From: CAVVAE01 sp963746185
Lineage (GTDB): Bacteria > Actinomycetota > Actinomycetes > Propionibacteriales > Nocardioidaceae
DNA length: 64,000 bases
NCBI GenBank assembly: GCA_963746185.1
Contig: CAVVAE010000004.1
Coordinates: 1,860,001 to 1,924,000 of the forward strand
Reading direction: 5' to 3'
Under the pieces are notes generated by a model. The model did no database searches. It had not been told where the DNA came from and worked only from the letters and a program-made list of their open reading frames with translations. The position numbers and the translations under genes are program-made. Positions 35,744 through 44,081 of this stretch are shown here, piece after piece; the first letter of the stretch is position 1; each line of letters starts with the position of its first letter.

Positions 35744-37033
35744 GTGGCCCTGATCGAGGCTGTTGGCGCGCGCGAGATCTTGGATTCGCGCGGCAACCCC
35801 ACCATCGAGGTTGAGGTCGCTCTCGACGATCAGACGATCGCGCGTGCAGCCGTTCCCTCGGGCGCTTCGACGGGACAGTTCGAGGCGGTTGAGCTGCGTG
35901 ACGGTGGAAGCTGGTACGCCGGTAAGGGCGTAGGCAAGGCCGTCGCTGCCGTCAACGACGTCATCAGTGAGGCGTTGGCGGGGATGGCCGCCGACGAGCA
36001 GCGACTCGTCGACCAGGCGCTCATCGACCTCGACGGCACTCCCAACAAGGCCAAGCTCGGCGCCAACGCGATCCTCGGTGTCTCCCTGGCCGTCGCGCGA
36101 GCCGCGGCAGAAGCTGCCCGGCTGCCCCTCTTCCGGTATGTCGGTGGTCCGAACGCCCATCTCCTCCCGGTGCCGATGCTGAACATCCTTAACGGTGGCG
36201 CCCACGCCGACACCGATGTCGACATCCAGGAGTTCATGATCGCGCCGATCGGAGCGCCCACCTTCGCTGAGGCGTTGGAGCAAGGCGTCGCCGTCTATCA
36301 CGCGCTCAAGGGCGTCCTGAAGGACGGTGGTTTCGCGACCGGACTGGGAGACGAAGGCGGCTTTGCGCCGAGCCTCGGCTCCAACCGCGAGGCGCTCGAC
36401 CTGATCGCCACAGCAGTGGAGCGAGCAGGATTGAAGCTCGGCACTGACATCGTGCTGGCCCTCGACGTTGCCGCCAGCGAGTTCTTCGACGAAGCAAGCA
36501 ACCGCTACACATTCGAGGGCAAGCAGAAGTCGTCTGACGAGATGGCCGCCTACTACGGCGAGCTCGCCGACGCCTATCCGATCGTGTCGATCGAAGACCC
36601 GATGAGTGAAGAGGACTGGGCAGGCTGGACCGCCTTGATGAGCACCGTCGGCGACAAGGTTCAGATCGTTGGCGACGACTTGTTTGTCACGAACGTCGAA
36701 CGCCTCCAGCGCGGCATCAACGAAAAAGCTGCCAACGCGTTGCTCGTCAAGGTCAACCAGATCGGCACTCTCACCGAGACGCTCGACTCAGTCGATCTCG
36801 CGCACCGCAGCGGGATGCGCTGCATGATGAGTCACCGCTCGGGTGAGACCGAGGACACCACGATTGCCGACCTGGCTGTCGCGACGAACTGTGGTCAGAT
36901 CAAGACCGGCGCTCCAGCGCGATCGGAGCGCGTTGCCAAGTACAACCAGCTGCTGCGCATCGAGGAGGAGCTCGACGACGCAGCCCGCTATGCAGGTCGT
37001 GGCGCCTTCCCGCGCTACGCGGCGGCAGGCTGA
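35744..37033 (+). CDS. eno: Enolase
   Basis: 429 residues, full length. IEAVGAREILDSRGNPTIEV at the N-terminus, GLGDEGGFAPSL, metal ligands in LALDVAASEF, SIEDPMSEEDW and VGDDLFVTN, catalytic Lys in LLVKVNQIGT and the signature MSHRSGETEDTTIADLAV. Interconverts 2-phosphoglycerate and phosphoenolpyruvate. GTG start with AGGAG upstream. Confidence 0.98.
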   Translation: MALIEAVGAREILDSRGNPTIEVEVALDDQTIARAAVPSGASTGQFEAVELRDGGSWYAGKGVGKAVAAVNDVISEALAGMAADEQRLVDQALIDLDGTPNKAKLGANAILGVSLAVARAAAEAARLPLFRYVGGPNAHLLPVPMLNILNGGAHADTDVDIQEFMIAPIGAPTFAEALEQGVAVYHALKGVLKDGGFATGLGDEGGFAPSLGSNREALDLIATAVERAGLKLGTDIVLALDVAASEFFDEASNRYTFEGKQKSSDEMAAYYGELADAYPIVSIEDPMSEEDWAGWTALMSTVGDKVQIVGDDLFVTNVERLQRGINEKAANALLVKVNQIGTLTETLDSVDLAHRSGMRCMMSHRSGETEDTTIADLAVATNCGQIKTGAPARSERVAKYNQLLRIEEELDDAARYAGRGAFPRYAAAG

Positions 37034-37039
37034 TCGCCG

Positions 37040-37663
37040 ATGGCCGGTCGCCCTCGTTCGCCCTCGACACCCGGGCCGGGCCGTGGTCGTGGCCCAGGGG
37101 GTAGTCGGGCGACCCCGTCCACCCGTCGTACGACGCGGGTGGCCGCACCGTTGCCCACTGCCGAGGTGGCATCATCGAGGTCGAAGCTCACTGGCCGGGC
37201 AGCCGTGCTGCTGTTGGTAATGGCCGTGCTCGCCGTGTCCTACGCGTCAAGCATGCGGGCCTGGCTGAAGCAGCGCAGCGACATCAACACGTTGACGGCT
37301 GAGATTGCCGAACAGCAGGCCAGCGTGGACTCGCTCAAGCGGGACAAGACCCGATTGCACGACCCGGCGTACATCGAGACGCTCGCCAAGCAGCGATTCG
37401 GTTGGGTGATGCCAGGGGAGATCAGCTACAAGGTGATCGGAGCCGACGGCGAGGTTCTCTCCGACGGGACGAGTCAGCTGTCCGACCCCACCGACGTACT
37501 GCCGAAGGACGATCCCGAATGGTGGGAGGACGCCTGGGGGACCGTCGTCGAGGCAGGCAAGGACCCGGCCGAGGTCGCGGCTGAGGAGCAGCAGCCGCAG
37601 CGCACCCCGGCCGACAGAATCGGCGGGGGGCAACACTCGCCGAGTGAGAAGCACGACCGGTGA
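37040..37663 (+). CDS. Septum formation initiator (FtsB/DivIC) family protein
   Basis: 207 residues. A basic Pro/Arg-rich cytoplasmic N-terminus (1-50), one membrane span (AAVLLLVMAVLAVSYASSM), a short coiled coil (DINTLTAEIAEQQASVDSL) and the conserved DPAYIETLAKQRFGWVMPGE segment of DivIC/FtsB. Then an acidic tail. Part of the FtsQLB-type division complex; its position after eno matches Rv1024 of M. tuberculosis. It overlaps the next gene by 4 bases. Confidence 0.88.
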   Translation: MAGRPRSPSTPGPGRGRGPGGSRATPSTRRTTRVAAPLPTAEVASSRSKLTGRAAVLLLVMAVLAVSYASSMRAWLKQRSDINTLTAEIAEQQASVDSLKRDKTRLHDPAYIETLAKQRFGWVMPGEISYKVIGADGEVLSDGTSQLSDPTDVLPKDDPEWWEDAWGTVVEAGKDPAEVAAEEQQPQRTPADRIGGGQHSPSEKHDR

Positions 37664-38139
37664 CAGACGCTCGCGATCTCGCGGCGGTGCAGGCACAGCT
37701 CGGCAGACCTCCGCGTGACATCGTCGCGGTCGCGCATCGCTGTCCCTGCGGTAATCCCGATGTTGTCTCCACGTCGCCGCGGTTGGCCGACGGTACGCCG
37801 TTCCCGACGTTCTACTATCTCACCTGCCCTCGAGCCGCGTCCGAGATCGGCACGTTGGAAGCAAGCGGGCTGATGAAGGAGATGACCACTCGGCTTGCCG
37901 CGGAGCCAGACCTTGCTGAGCGCTACCAGGCGGCGCACCAGGCTTACCTTGCGGCACGCGAGGAGCAGGGACAGGTCGAAGAGATCGAAGACATCTCGGC
38001 AGGCGGCATGCCCGACAGAGTCAAGTGCCTCCATGTGCTCGTGGCCCACGCCCTGGCCGCGGGTCCGGGCGTCAACCCGCTCGGCGACGAGGCGCTCGAG
38101 CTGCTGCCCGATTGGTGGCGCGACGGTCCGTGCGTGTGA
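37660..38139 (+). CDS. DUF501 domain-containing protein
   Basis: 159 residues. Typical DUF501 sequence: VQAQLGRPPRDIVAVAHRCP, then FPTFYYLTCPRAASEIGTLE and DRVKCLHVLVAHALAAGPGV. Conserved Cys/His residues (RCPCG, TCPR, KCLHVL..H) suggest metal or thiol chemistry, but no function is established. Starts with GTG overlapping the divIC-like stop; its own stop overlaps the ppx GTG. Confidence 0.88.
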   Translation: MTDARDLAAVQAQLGRPPRDIVAVAHRCPCGNPDVVSTSPRLADGTPFPTFYYLTCPRAASEIGTLEASGLMKEMTTRLAAEPDLAERYQAAHQAYLAAREEQGQVEEIEDISAGGMPDRVKCLHVLVAHALAAGPGVNPLGDEALELLPDWWRDGPCV

Positions 38140-39076
38140 AGCGGGTCGCCGCGGTCGACTGCGGAACAAACTCGTTGCGGCTGCTGGTCGCCGATCTCGA
38201 CCTCGACGAGGGGTACGTCGTCCAGGTCGACCGTCGTACGACGATCGTGCGCCTCGGGCAGGACGTCGACCGCACAGGCGTGTTCGCGCCCGAAGCGCTC
38301 GAGCGTACGTTCGCGACGCTGGAGACCTACGCTGCATTGGTCGCTGAGCTCAACGTTGAGGCGACCCGGTTTGTCGCGACCTCAGCCGCGCGTGACGTCG
38401 CGAACCGTGACGTGTTCCTCGACGGCGTTCGAACCCGGCTCGGCGTCGAGGCCGAGATCATCAGCGGCGACGAGGAGGCGCAGTTGACGTACGACGGCGC
38501 CACCCGCGAACTCGCCCGCCATCAGGACGTCATCCCGCCGGTGCTTGTGGTCGACATCGGTGGCGGCTCGACAGAGTTCGTGATGCGAGTCGACGAGGCC
38601 GCGCCGATCCTGGGGCGTTCGATCAACGTGGGTTCCGTGCGTCTCACGGAGCGCCGCCTGGCCGCTGACCCTCCGACGGAGCAGCAGGTCAGGCGGTCGT
38701 CGAGGATGTCGAACGAGAGATGTCGAGCTTGGACCTTCCGCTGGATCAGGTGGCGACGGTCGTCGGTGTCGCCGGCAGCGTGACGACGATGGGCGCGATG
38801 GTCCTCGACCTCGAGGTCTATGACCGGGACCAAGTCAACGGCGCGCGGTTGGCAAGTGAGGACGTGCTGCGAGCCGTCGATCAGATCGTGGCGATGACGG
38901 TCGCCGAACGAAGGGCGTTGCCGTTCATGCATCCCGACCGTGCCGACGTGATCGCGGCGGGCGCCTTGGTGCTTGGCTGCGTCGTACGACGGCTGGGTCT
39001 GGCCGAGCTGCGGGTGTCGTCGCACGACATTCTCGACGGGATTGCGTGGTCACTGGTCGAGCGGGGGCACGCGTGA
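38136..39076 (+). CDS. ppx: Exopolyphosphatase/guanosine pentaphosphatase (apparent frameshift near 38691)
   Basis: About 313 residues when repaired. ASKHA fold: VAAVDCGTNSLRLLVADLDL, ATSAARDVANRD, ISGDEEAQLTYDGA and VVDIGGGSTEFVM are all in the first frame. At EQQV (about 38691) the frame fails. The family continuation AVVEDVEREMSSL, GVAGSVTTMGAMVLDL and FMHPDRADVIAAGAL is in another frame up to 39076. Length is 3n+2, consistent with one missing base (probably a C before AGGCGG). Degrades polyphosphate and/or pppGpp. The stop overlaps the next GTG. Confidence 0.88.
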
Positions 39077-39921
39077 GCAGTCTCCCGCACCCGATCACTG
39101 GCCGGCCGTTCGCCAGTCCGGTGCCTCCGGGAATGGGCTGGCCCGATGATCCAGCCGATGCACAGACTCCCGTCGCCGATGGCCCTGTGAGTGTGGTTCG
39201 GCTGGCCTCCGACGCCGCAAGCCTTTCTGATCTGGACGCTGCGGTCTCTGTGTGCCGAGCGTGCCCGCGCCTTGTCTCGTGGCGAGAGCAGGTCGCTGCG
39301 GAGAAGCGCAAGAGCTTTGTCGATGAGCCTTACTGGGGTCGACCGATCGCCGGCTGGGGGAGCCCGGACGCGAAGGTGCTCATCATCGGCCTCGCGCCGG
39401 CGGCCAACGGCGGCAACCGAACGGGCCGGATCTTCACCGGCGACCGGTCAGGAGACTGGCTGTTCGCGTCGCTTCACCGGGTGGGTCTGGCCGCCCAGGA
39501 GACGAGCGAGCACGCCGGTGACGGGCAGCGGCTGATCGAGACCCGGATGGTGGCTGCAGTGCGATGCGCGCCACCCGACAACAAACCACTGCCTGCCGAA
39601 CGGGCCACCTGTGCTCCGTGGCTTGATGCCGAACTCACCATGGTGCTGCCGACTGTGCGAGCGATCGTGTGTCTCGGGTCATTCGGCTGGAACGCTGCAC
39701 TGCGGGCGCTGGCGGTCCAGGGGTATGAGGTCCCCCGTCCGCGGCCGCGCTTCGGCCACGCCGTGCGGGTCGAGCTGTCGCTCGCTGAGGGGTCTGGCGC
39801 GCGGTCGCCCCTCGTCGTACTCGGTTGCTATCACCCCAGCCAGCAGAACACGTTCACCGGGAAGCTCACCGAAGCAATGCTCGACGCAGTCATCGGCGAG
39901 GCGGCCCGGATCGCCCACTGA
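39073..39921 (+). CDS. Uracil-DNA glycosylase, family 5 (UdgB-like)
   Basis: 282 residues. The N-terminal cysteine motif VCRACPRLVSW belongs to the 4Fe-4S cluster ligands of family 4/5 enzymes. Motif A is GLAPAANGGNRTGRIFTGD, characteristic of family 5 (no Asp/Glu at the family 4 position), and the late His motif is CYHPSQQNTFTGKLT. Removes uracil and other deaminated bases from double-stranded DNA, useful in GC-rich genomes. GTG 39073 overlaps the ppx stop. Confidence 0.9.
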   Translation: MSSLPHPITGRPFASPVPPGMGWPDDPADAQTPVADGPVSVVRLASDAASLSDLDAAVSVCRACPRLVSWREQVAAEKRKSFVDEPYWGRPIAGWGSPDAKVLIIGLAPAANGGNRTGRIFTGDRSGDWLFASLHRVGLAAQETSEHAGDGQRLIETRMVAAVRCAPPDNKPLPAERATCAPWLDAELTMVLPTVRAIVCLGSFGWNAALRALAVQGYEVPRPRPRFGHAVRVELSLAEGSGARSPLVVLGCYHPSQQNTFTGKLTEAMLDAVIGEAARIAH

Positions 39922-39975
39922 TCCGATCGGTCGTACTCGGTACGGCGCCGCCAGATTTGGTCTTGACGACTTCCC

Positions 39976-39996
39976 GATGCAACGTTACGTTGCATC
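39976..39996. promoter_or_regulatory. TetR operator (21-bp perfect palindrome)
   Basis: Arms GATGCAACGT and ACGTTGCATC around a central T. TTGACG (39963-39968) with 17-base spacing to TACGTT (39986-39991) gives a promoter whose -10 lies inside the palindrome, ahead of the TetR gene, fitting autorepression. Confidence 0.75.
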
Positions 39997-40038
39997 TGAT
40001 GAACATTAATGATGCATTCACGCGACGGTAGCGCTGAC

Positions 40039-40608
40039 ATGGATGCGAACCTGCGCGAGGCGACGATCGCGGTGCTGGCCGAGACCGGCTGGGACGGCTT
40101 CACGCTCGAACGCGTTGCCGAGGTCGTCGGCGTCTCGCGGTCAACGCTGTGGCGCCAGGGCGCGACCCGCGACTCGCTGATCGCCGGCTTGGTGACGGAA
40201 CTTGCCGAGGACTTCCAGTCGTCGATGTTCCCCGTCCTGACCACCGAAGGCACCGGCCGCGAGCGGTTGGAGCTGGCGCTCGTCGCCCTCTGCGATGTGA
40301 TCGACCGCCATCTTCCGTTGATGCTGGCCACCGACGAGGCGTTTCATCAGGCGCCAGCACCGGGGCAGCGACCGATCTACCTCAGCCCTTTCATCCAGTT
40401 CCTCCGTGAAGGCGCGGCCGACGGCACCCTGGCGGTGGCGGGTGACGGGCCGGAACTGTTCGACATGGCTGACGTCGTGATGAACGGCGTCGTCTGGACC
40501 TACACCCATCTCCGCGGCCGGCATGGCTGGACCGCCAAGCGTGCACGGCCCGCGATCATCGGTCTGATGATGCGCGGGCTGCTGCCGAATCCCACTCTGG
40601 AGGAGTGA
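40039..40608 (+). CDS. TetR family transcriptional regulator
   Basis: About 189 residues. Helix-turn-helix: LREATIAVLAETGWDGFTLE, then RVAEVVGVSRSTLWRQGATR. The C-terminal domain is of the TetR_C group (FIQFLREGAADGTLAVAGDG). ATG 40039 is preferred; ATG 40009/40012 would lie too close to the operator. The HIT-family gene and the amino-acid permease follow in the same direction with tight spacing, so they may be its targets. Confidence 0.83.
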   Translation: MDANLREATIAVLAETGWDGFTLERVAEVVGVSRSTLWRQGATRDSLIAGLVTELAEDFQSSMFPVLTTEGTGRERLELALVALCDVIDRHLPLMLATDEAFHQAPAPGQRPIYLSPFIQFLREGAADGTLAVAGDGPELFDMADVVMNGVVWTYTHLRGRHGWTAKRARPAIIGLMMRGLLPNPTLEE

Positions 40609-40613
40609 TCAAC

Positions 40614-41117
40614 ATGACCTTGCCCTACAACGAGCCCCTCGAGCTCCGTCAGCCATCGGAGCGCGTCATCCCAGAGCCACCCCGACGAGGCGAGCCTGGT
40701 GGCGAGCCGTGCGGTGTCTGCGCGGGGCAATCGACCTCAGCCGTCTGGTCTGACGACCTCTTCACCCTGCACCCACCCGTCGGTGGCAGCCTGCCTGGTT
40801 CGGTGTGGTTGGCCAGCCGTGAGCACGTCGACTCCTTCAGTGACTTGTCTGACGAGGCGGCCGCCGCCTTCGGTCGTGTTGCCGCACGTGTCGAGCGCGC
40901 CATCCTCGGACTGGGTGACGTCGGTCGGGTGCACCTTTACCGCTGGGGTGATGGCGGCGCGCACTTCCACGTCTGGTTCATTCCGCGTCCGCTCGGCATG
41001 CTCGAGGCGGCCGGGATGATGCTGCCGCTGTGGGAGGACGCGCTTCCTAACGTGACGGACGAAGAACTGTATGAGGCAGCGACAAAGGTTGCTGCCGCGA
41101 TGGGCACCGGTGACTGA
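40614..41117 (+). CDS. HIT-like family protein
   Basis: About 167 residues. A CGVCAG motif near residue 35 is followed by the HIT-like core, ending GGAHFHVWFIPRP, where the histidine triad appears as H-F-H-V-W (third His replaced). That is common in the actinobacterial HIT-like subgroup of unknown substrate; hydrolase or transferase activity on nucleotidyl bonds is possible. ATG 40614 has GGAGGAG 8 bases upstream. Overlaps the permease start by 8 bases. Confidence 0.72.
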   Translation: MTLPYNEPLELRQPSERVIPEPPRRGEPGGEPCGVCAGQSTSAVWSDDLFTLHPPVGGSLPGSVWLASREHVDSFSDLSDEAAAAFGRVAARVERAILGLGDVGRVHLYRWGDGGAHFHVWFIPRPLGMLEAAGMMLPLWEDALPNVTDEELYEAATKVAAAMGTGD

Positions 41118-42381
41118 CAGCCCGTCAGGCGTCGCACAACCTGCCCTAGCCCGGAAGCTGGGCACGTTCGACGCGGTCGTCATCGGCCTCTCTGCCATGA
41201 TCGGAGCGGGGGTCTTCGCGGCCTTCGCCCCCGCAGCCGACTCGGCCGGCAGCGGCCTGCTCATCGGGCTGGGGATCGCTGCTCTCGTCGCGTACTGCAA
41301 CGCCGTCTCGTCGGCACAGCTGGCGGCCCAGTACCCGACCTCTGGCGGCACCTACTTCTATGGCCGCGAGCGGCTCGGCGAATGGTGGGGCTTCATCGCC
41401 GGGTGGGGGTTCGTCGTCGGAAAGACGGCGTCCTGCGCAGCGATGGCCCTAACGTTCGCGGCGTACGCCGTTGACGGGCCAGAGTGGGTGCAGCGCCTGG
41501 TCGCGCTGGCCGCTCTCCTCGCGCTCACCACCGTGAACTATCACGGCATCACCAAGACCTCGGGGCTTGCTCGCGTGCTGGTCTCTGTCACGTTGGCTGC
41601 GTTGACAACAGCCGTGGTGGTGATCCTGGTCGGACACGGGTCTTCGCCGTCACAGATCGGCGCTGGCGATGACTGGTCCTCTGGAGGTTGGTACGGCGTA
41701 CTCCAGTCGGCCGGGCTGCTGTTCTTCGCGTTCGCCGGCTACGCCCGGATCGCCACCCTGGGAGAAGAGGTCCGCGAGCCGCGACGGACGATTCCTCGGG
41801 CCATTCCGATCGCGCTGGGCATCACCGTGGCGATCTACGCGATCGTGGCGGTGACGATGCTCGTCGCGGTCGGCCCGGAGGTCGTTGCGGAGAGCGCGAC
41901 CCCGTTGTCGACCGCCGTCAGCGCGGTCGGGGCTGACTGGGCTGTCTGGGTCGTTCGCATCGGGGCGGTCGCTGCCAGCCTCGGTGCCCTGCTCGCGCTG
42001 GTGGCTGGCGTCGGTCGCACGGGTCTCGCCATGGCCAGGAACGGCGATCTTCCCCGTGGGCTCAACGCCGTACATCCTCGCTACCAGGTGCCGCATCGCG
42101 CCGAGGTGGCGCTCGCTGTCGTCGTGGGTGTGCTGGTGCTGACGACAGACCTCCGCGGCGTGATCGGCTTCTCGTCGTTCGGCGTCCTCATCTACTACGC
42201 GGTGGCTAACGCGAGTGCGTTCACGCAGACAGGGGAGTTCCGTCGCTGGCCGCGGTTCGTCCACCTGGTTGGGCTGATCGGCTGCCTCGTTCTGGTGTCG
42301 ACGCTGCCGCTTTCGGCGGTGGTCACCGGTCTCGCTGTCTTCGCCGTCGGTCTGGTTGGGCGGGCCCTGGCCCATCGGTAG
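41110..42381 (+). CDS. APC family amino acid permease
   Basis: About 423 residues, twelve-segment type. TM1 is LGTFDAVVIGLSAMIGAGVF with the unwound G-A-G substrate-binding motif; TM6 region GLLFFAFAGYARIATLGEEV, then REPRRTIPRAI. Both are diagnostic for APC transporters. Substrate unknown, probably an amino acid or amine. GTG start overlaps the HIT gene, so the two are coupled. Confidence 0.9.
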   Translation: MTDSPSGVAQPALARKLGTFDAVVIGLSAMIGAGVFAAFAPAADSAGSGLLIGLGIAALVAYCNAVSSAQLAAQYPTSGGTYFYGRERLGEWWGFIAGWGFVVGKTASCAAMALTFAAYAVDGPEWVQRLVALAALLALTTVNYHGITKTSGLARVLVSVTLAALTTAVVVILVGHGSSPSQIGAGDDWSSGGWYGVLQSAGLLFFAFAGYARIATLGEEVREPRRTIPRAIPIALGITVAIYAIVAVTMLVAVGPEVVAESATPLSTAVSAVGADWAVWVVRIGAVAASLGALLALVAGVGRTGLAMARNGDLPRGLNAVHPRYQVPHRAEVALAVVVGVLVLTTDLRGVIGFSSFGVLIYYAVANASAFTQTGEFRRWPRFVHLVGLIGCLVLVSTLPLSAVVTGLAVFAVGLVGRALAHR

Positions 42382-42426
42382 TCAGCGCCGCTTTGAAGAG
42401 GTGGCGACGATCACGCCATGAGGGGA

Positions 42427-42444
42427 TTGTGAAAGTTTTCACGA
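42427..42444. promoter_or_regulatory. Rex-type redox operator upstream of ndh
   Basis: TTGTGAA-AGTT-TTCACGA matches the Rex consensus TTGTGAA-N4-TTCACAA at 13 of 14 defined positions. A -10-like TAGCAT begins 5 bases downstream. Rex senses NADH/NAD+, and NADH dehydrogenase genes are known Rex targets in actinobacteria. Confidence 0.75.
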
Positions 42445-42505
42445 GCACTAGCATGGGGGTGTAGGAACGTGGAGAGGACTGGATTCACCAGCCATGGAGG
42501 ACCTC

Positions 42506-43879
42506 ATGAGCACAGCGCCAAGAGACGCGATCCCTCACATCGTCATCGTCGGGGGCGGTTACGTCGGGATGTACGCCGGGATCGGCCTGCAGAAGGCACT
42601 CCGTCGTGGCGAGGCCCGGATCACCGTCATCGACGCCCGCTCGGCCATGACCTACCAACCCTTCCTTCCTGAGGCAGCCGCTGGTTCGCTCGAGCCACGT
42701 CACGTCGTCGTATCCCTGCGCAAGACGCTGAAGGGCTGCGAGGTGATCACCGCCCGCGTCACTGGCATCGACCACGCGCAGCAGACCGTTCGCGTCGAGC
42801 CCTTCGAGGGCGAATCCTATGACCTGGCCTACGACGAGCTGGTGGTCGCTCTCGGCTCGATAGCGCGCACGCTTCCCATCCCCGGACTCGCTGAGATGGG
42901 CATGGGCTTCAAGCAGATCGAAGAGGCGATCTCGCTTCGTAACCACGTGCTTGAGCGGCTCGATGTCGCTGCCTCGGTGCAGAATCCAGCCCGGCGCACT
43001 AAGGCGCTGACGTTCGTGTTCGTCGGTGGCGGTTACGCCGGCGTGGAGGCGCTGGCCGAGATCGAGGACATGGCCCGATTCGCCACCCGTTACTACTCGA
43101 TGATCTCTGAGGGCGACCTCCGCTTCGTGCTCGTCGAAGCGCAGGACCGCATCCTGCCTGAGGTCGGGCCCGACATGGGCCGCTACACCGTGGAGCGGCT
43201 CACCCGGCGAGGCATCGAGGTGCGGCTCAACACTCGGCTCGAGTCATGCGTCGATGGACACATTGTGTTGTCCGATGGCGAGGAGTTCGAGTCCGACACC
43301 GTCGTCTGGACGGCCGGTGTGAAGGCGAACCCGGTGCTCGCGGACAGTGACCTGCCACTCGATGAGAAAGGCCGGGTCAAGGCCCACGCCGACCTGCGGG
43401 TCGAGGGGGTCGAGCACGCGTGGACAGCGGGAGACAATGCCGCCGTACCCGATCTCACCAACCCTGGGCAGCTCACCTCGCCGAACGCCCAGCACGCCGT
43501 CCGCCAAGCACGCGTGCTGGCCAAGAACGTCGTACGCTCGCTGCGCGGCCAGCCGTTGAAGGACTACAAGCACAAGTATGTCGGGTCGGTCGCCAGCCTT
43601 GGCCTGCACAAAGGCGTCGCCCAGGTGTACGGCGTCAAGCTCAAGGGTTTCCCCGCGTGGTTCATGCACCGCACCTACCACCTCAGCAGGATGCCGACAC
43701 TGAGCAAGAAGGTGCGCGTCGTGCTCGACTGGACTCTCGCCCTGTTCTTCCGGCGTGATGTCGTCTCGCTCGGCTCGCTGCAGCGGCCGCGCGATGACTT
43801 TCAGCGGGCAACGACGTCGAACGTTTCGAGCATCCCTGTCCAGTCGTCTGGGCCTCCGGAGTCAACCGAAACGGGCTGA
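42506..43879 (+). CDS. ndh: Type II NADH dehydrogenase (NDH-2)
   Basis: 457 residues. Two dinucleotide folds: IVIVGGGYVGMYAGIGL for FAD (residue about 12) and FVFVGGGYAGVEALAEI for NADH (about 175). Also QPFLPEAAAGSLEPRH and TAGDNAAVPD, typical of NDH-2, and a C-terminal amphipathic/basic region for membrane contact. Non-proton-pumping NADH:menaquinone oxidoreductase. ATG 42506 is chosen because GGAGG lies 5 bases upstream; the ATG at 42494 lacks this. Probably repressed by Rex. Confidence 0.92.
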   Translation: MSTAPRDAIPHIVIVGGGYVGMYAGIGLQKALRRGEARITVIDARSAMTYQPFLPEAAAGSLEPRHVVVSLRKTLKGCEVITARVTGIDHAQQTVRVEPFEGESYDLAYDELVVALGSIARTLPIPGLAEMGMGFKQIEEAISLRNHVLERLDVAASVQNPARRTKALTFVFVGGGYAGVEALAEIEDMARFATRYYSMISEGDLRFVLVEAQDRILPEVGPDMGRYTVERLTRRGIEVRLNTRLESCVDGHIVLSDGEEFESDTVVWTAGVKANPVLADSDLPLDEKGRVKAHADLRVEGVEHAWTAGDNAAVPDLTNPGQLTSPNAQHAVRQARVLAKNVVRSLRGQPLKDYKHKYVGSVASLGLHKGVAQVYGVKLKGFPAWFMHRTYHLSRMPTLSKKVRVVLDWTLALFFRRDVVSLGSLQRPRDDFQRATTSNVSSIPVQSSGPPESTETG

Positions 43880-43924
43880 CGTGCGACCAGGGGGCAGCGC
43901 GCGCCTCTACCATGAGAGCCGCAC

Positions 43925-43998
43925 GCCCCCGTATCCCAACTGGTAGAGGACGCACCCTTAAAAGGCGCTCAGTGTGGGTTCGAGTCCCACCGGGGGCA
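43925..43998 (+). tRNA. tRNA with anticodon TAA (Leu by anticodon), class I-like
   Basis: 74 bases: acceptor GCCCCCG/CGGGGGC with A73, D-arm TCC/GGA with GGTAGA loop, anticodon stem GCACC/GGCGC with one A-C mismatch, loop CTTAAAA (anticodon TAA), T-arm GTGGG-TTCGAGT-CCCAC. The variable region is only 5 bases, whereas bacterial tRNA-Leu normally has a long variable arm. The structure is otherwise good, so it may be functional, but identity is uncertain. No CCA encoded. Confidence 0.75.
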
Positions 43999-44081
43999 CG
44001 CAGGGCGGGCCGAACCGTGGCGTCGCCCCCGTACACTGGAGACGACCCGGCATGGCGCCGGGCCGAGGAGGAAACACCGCA

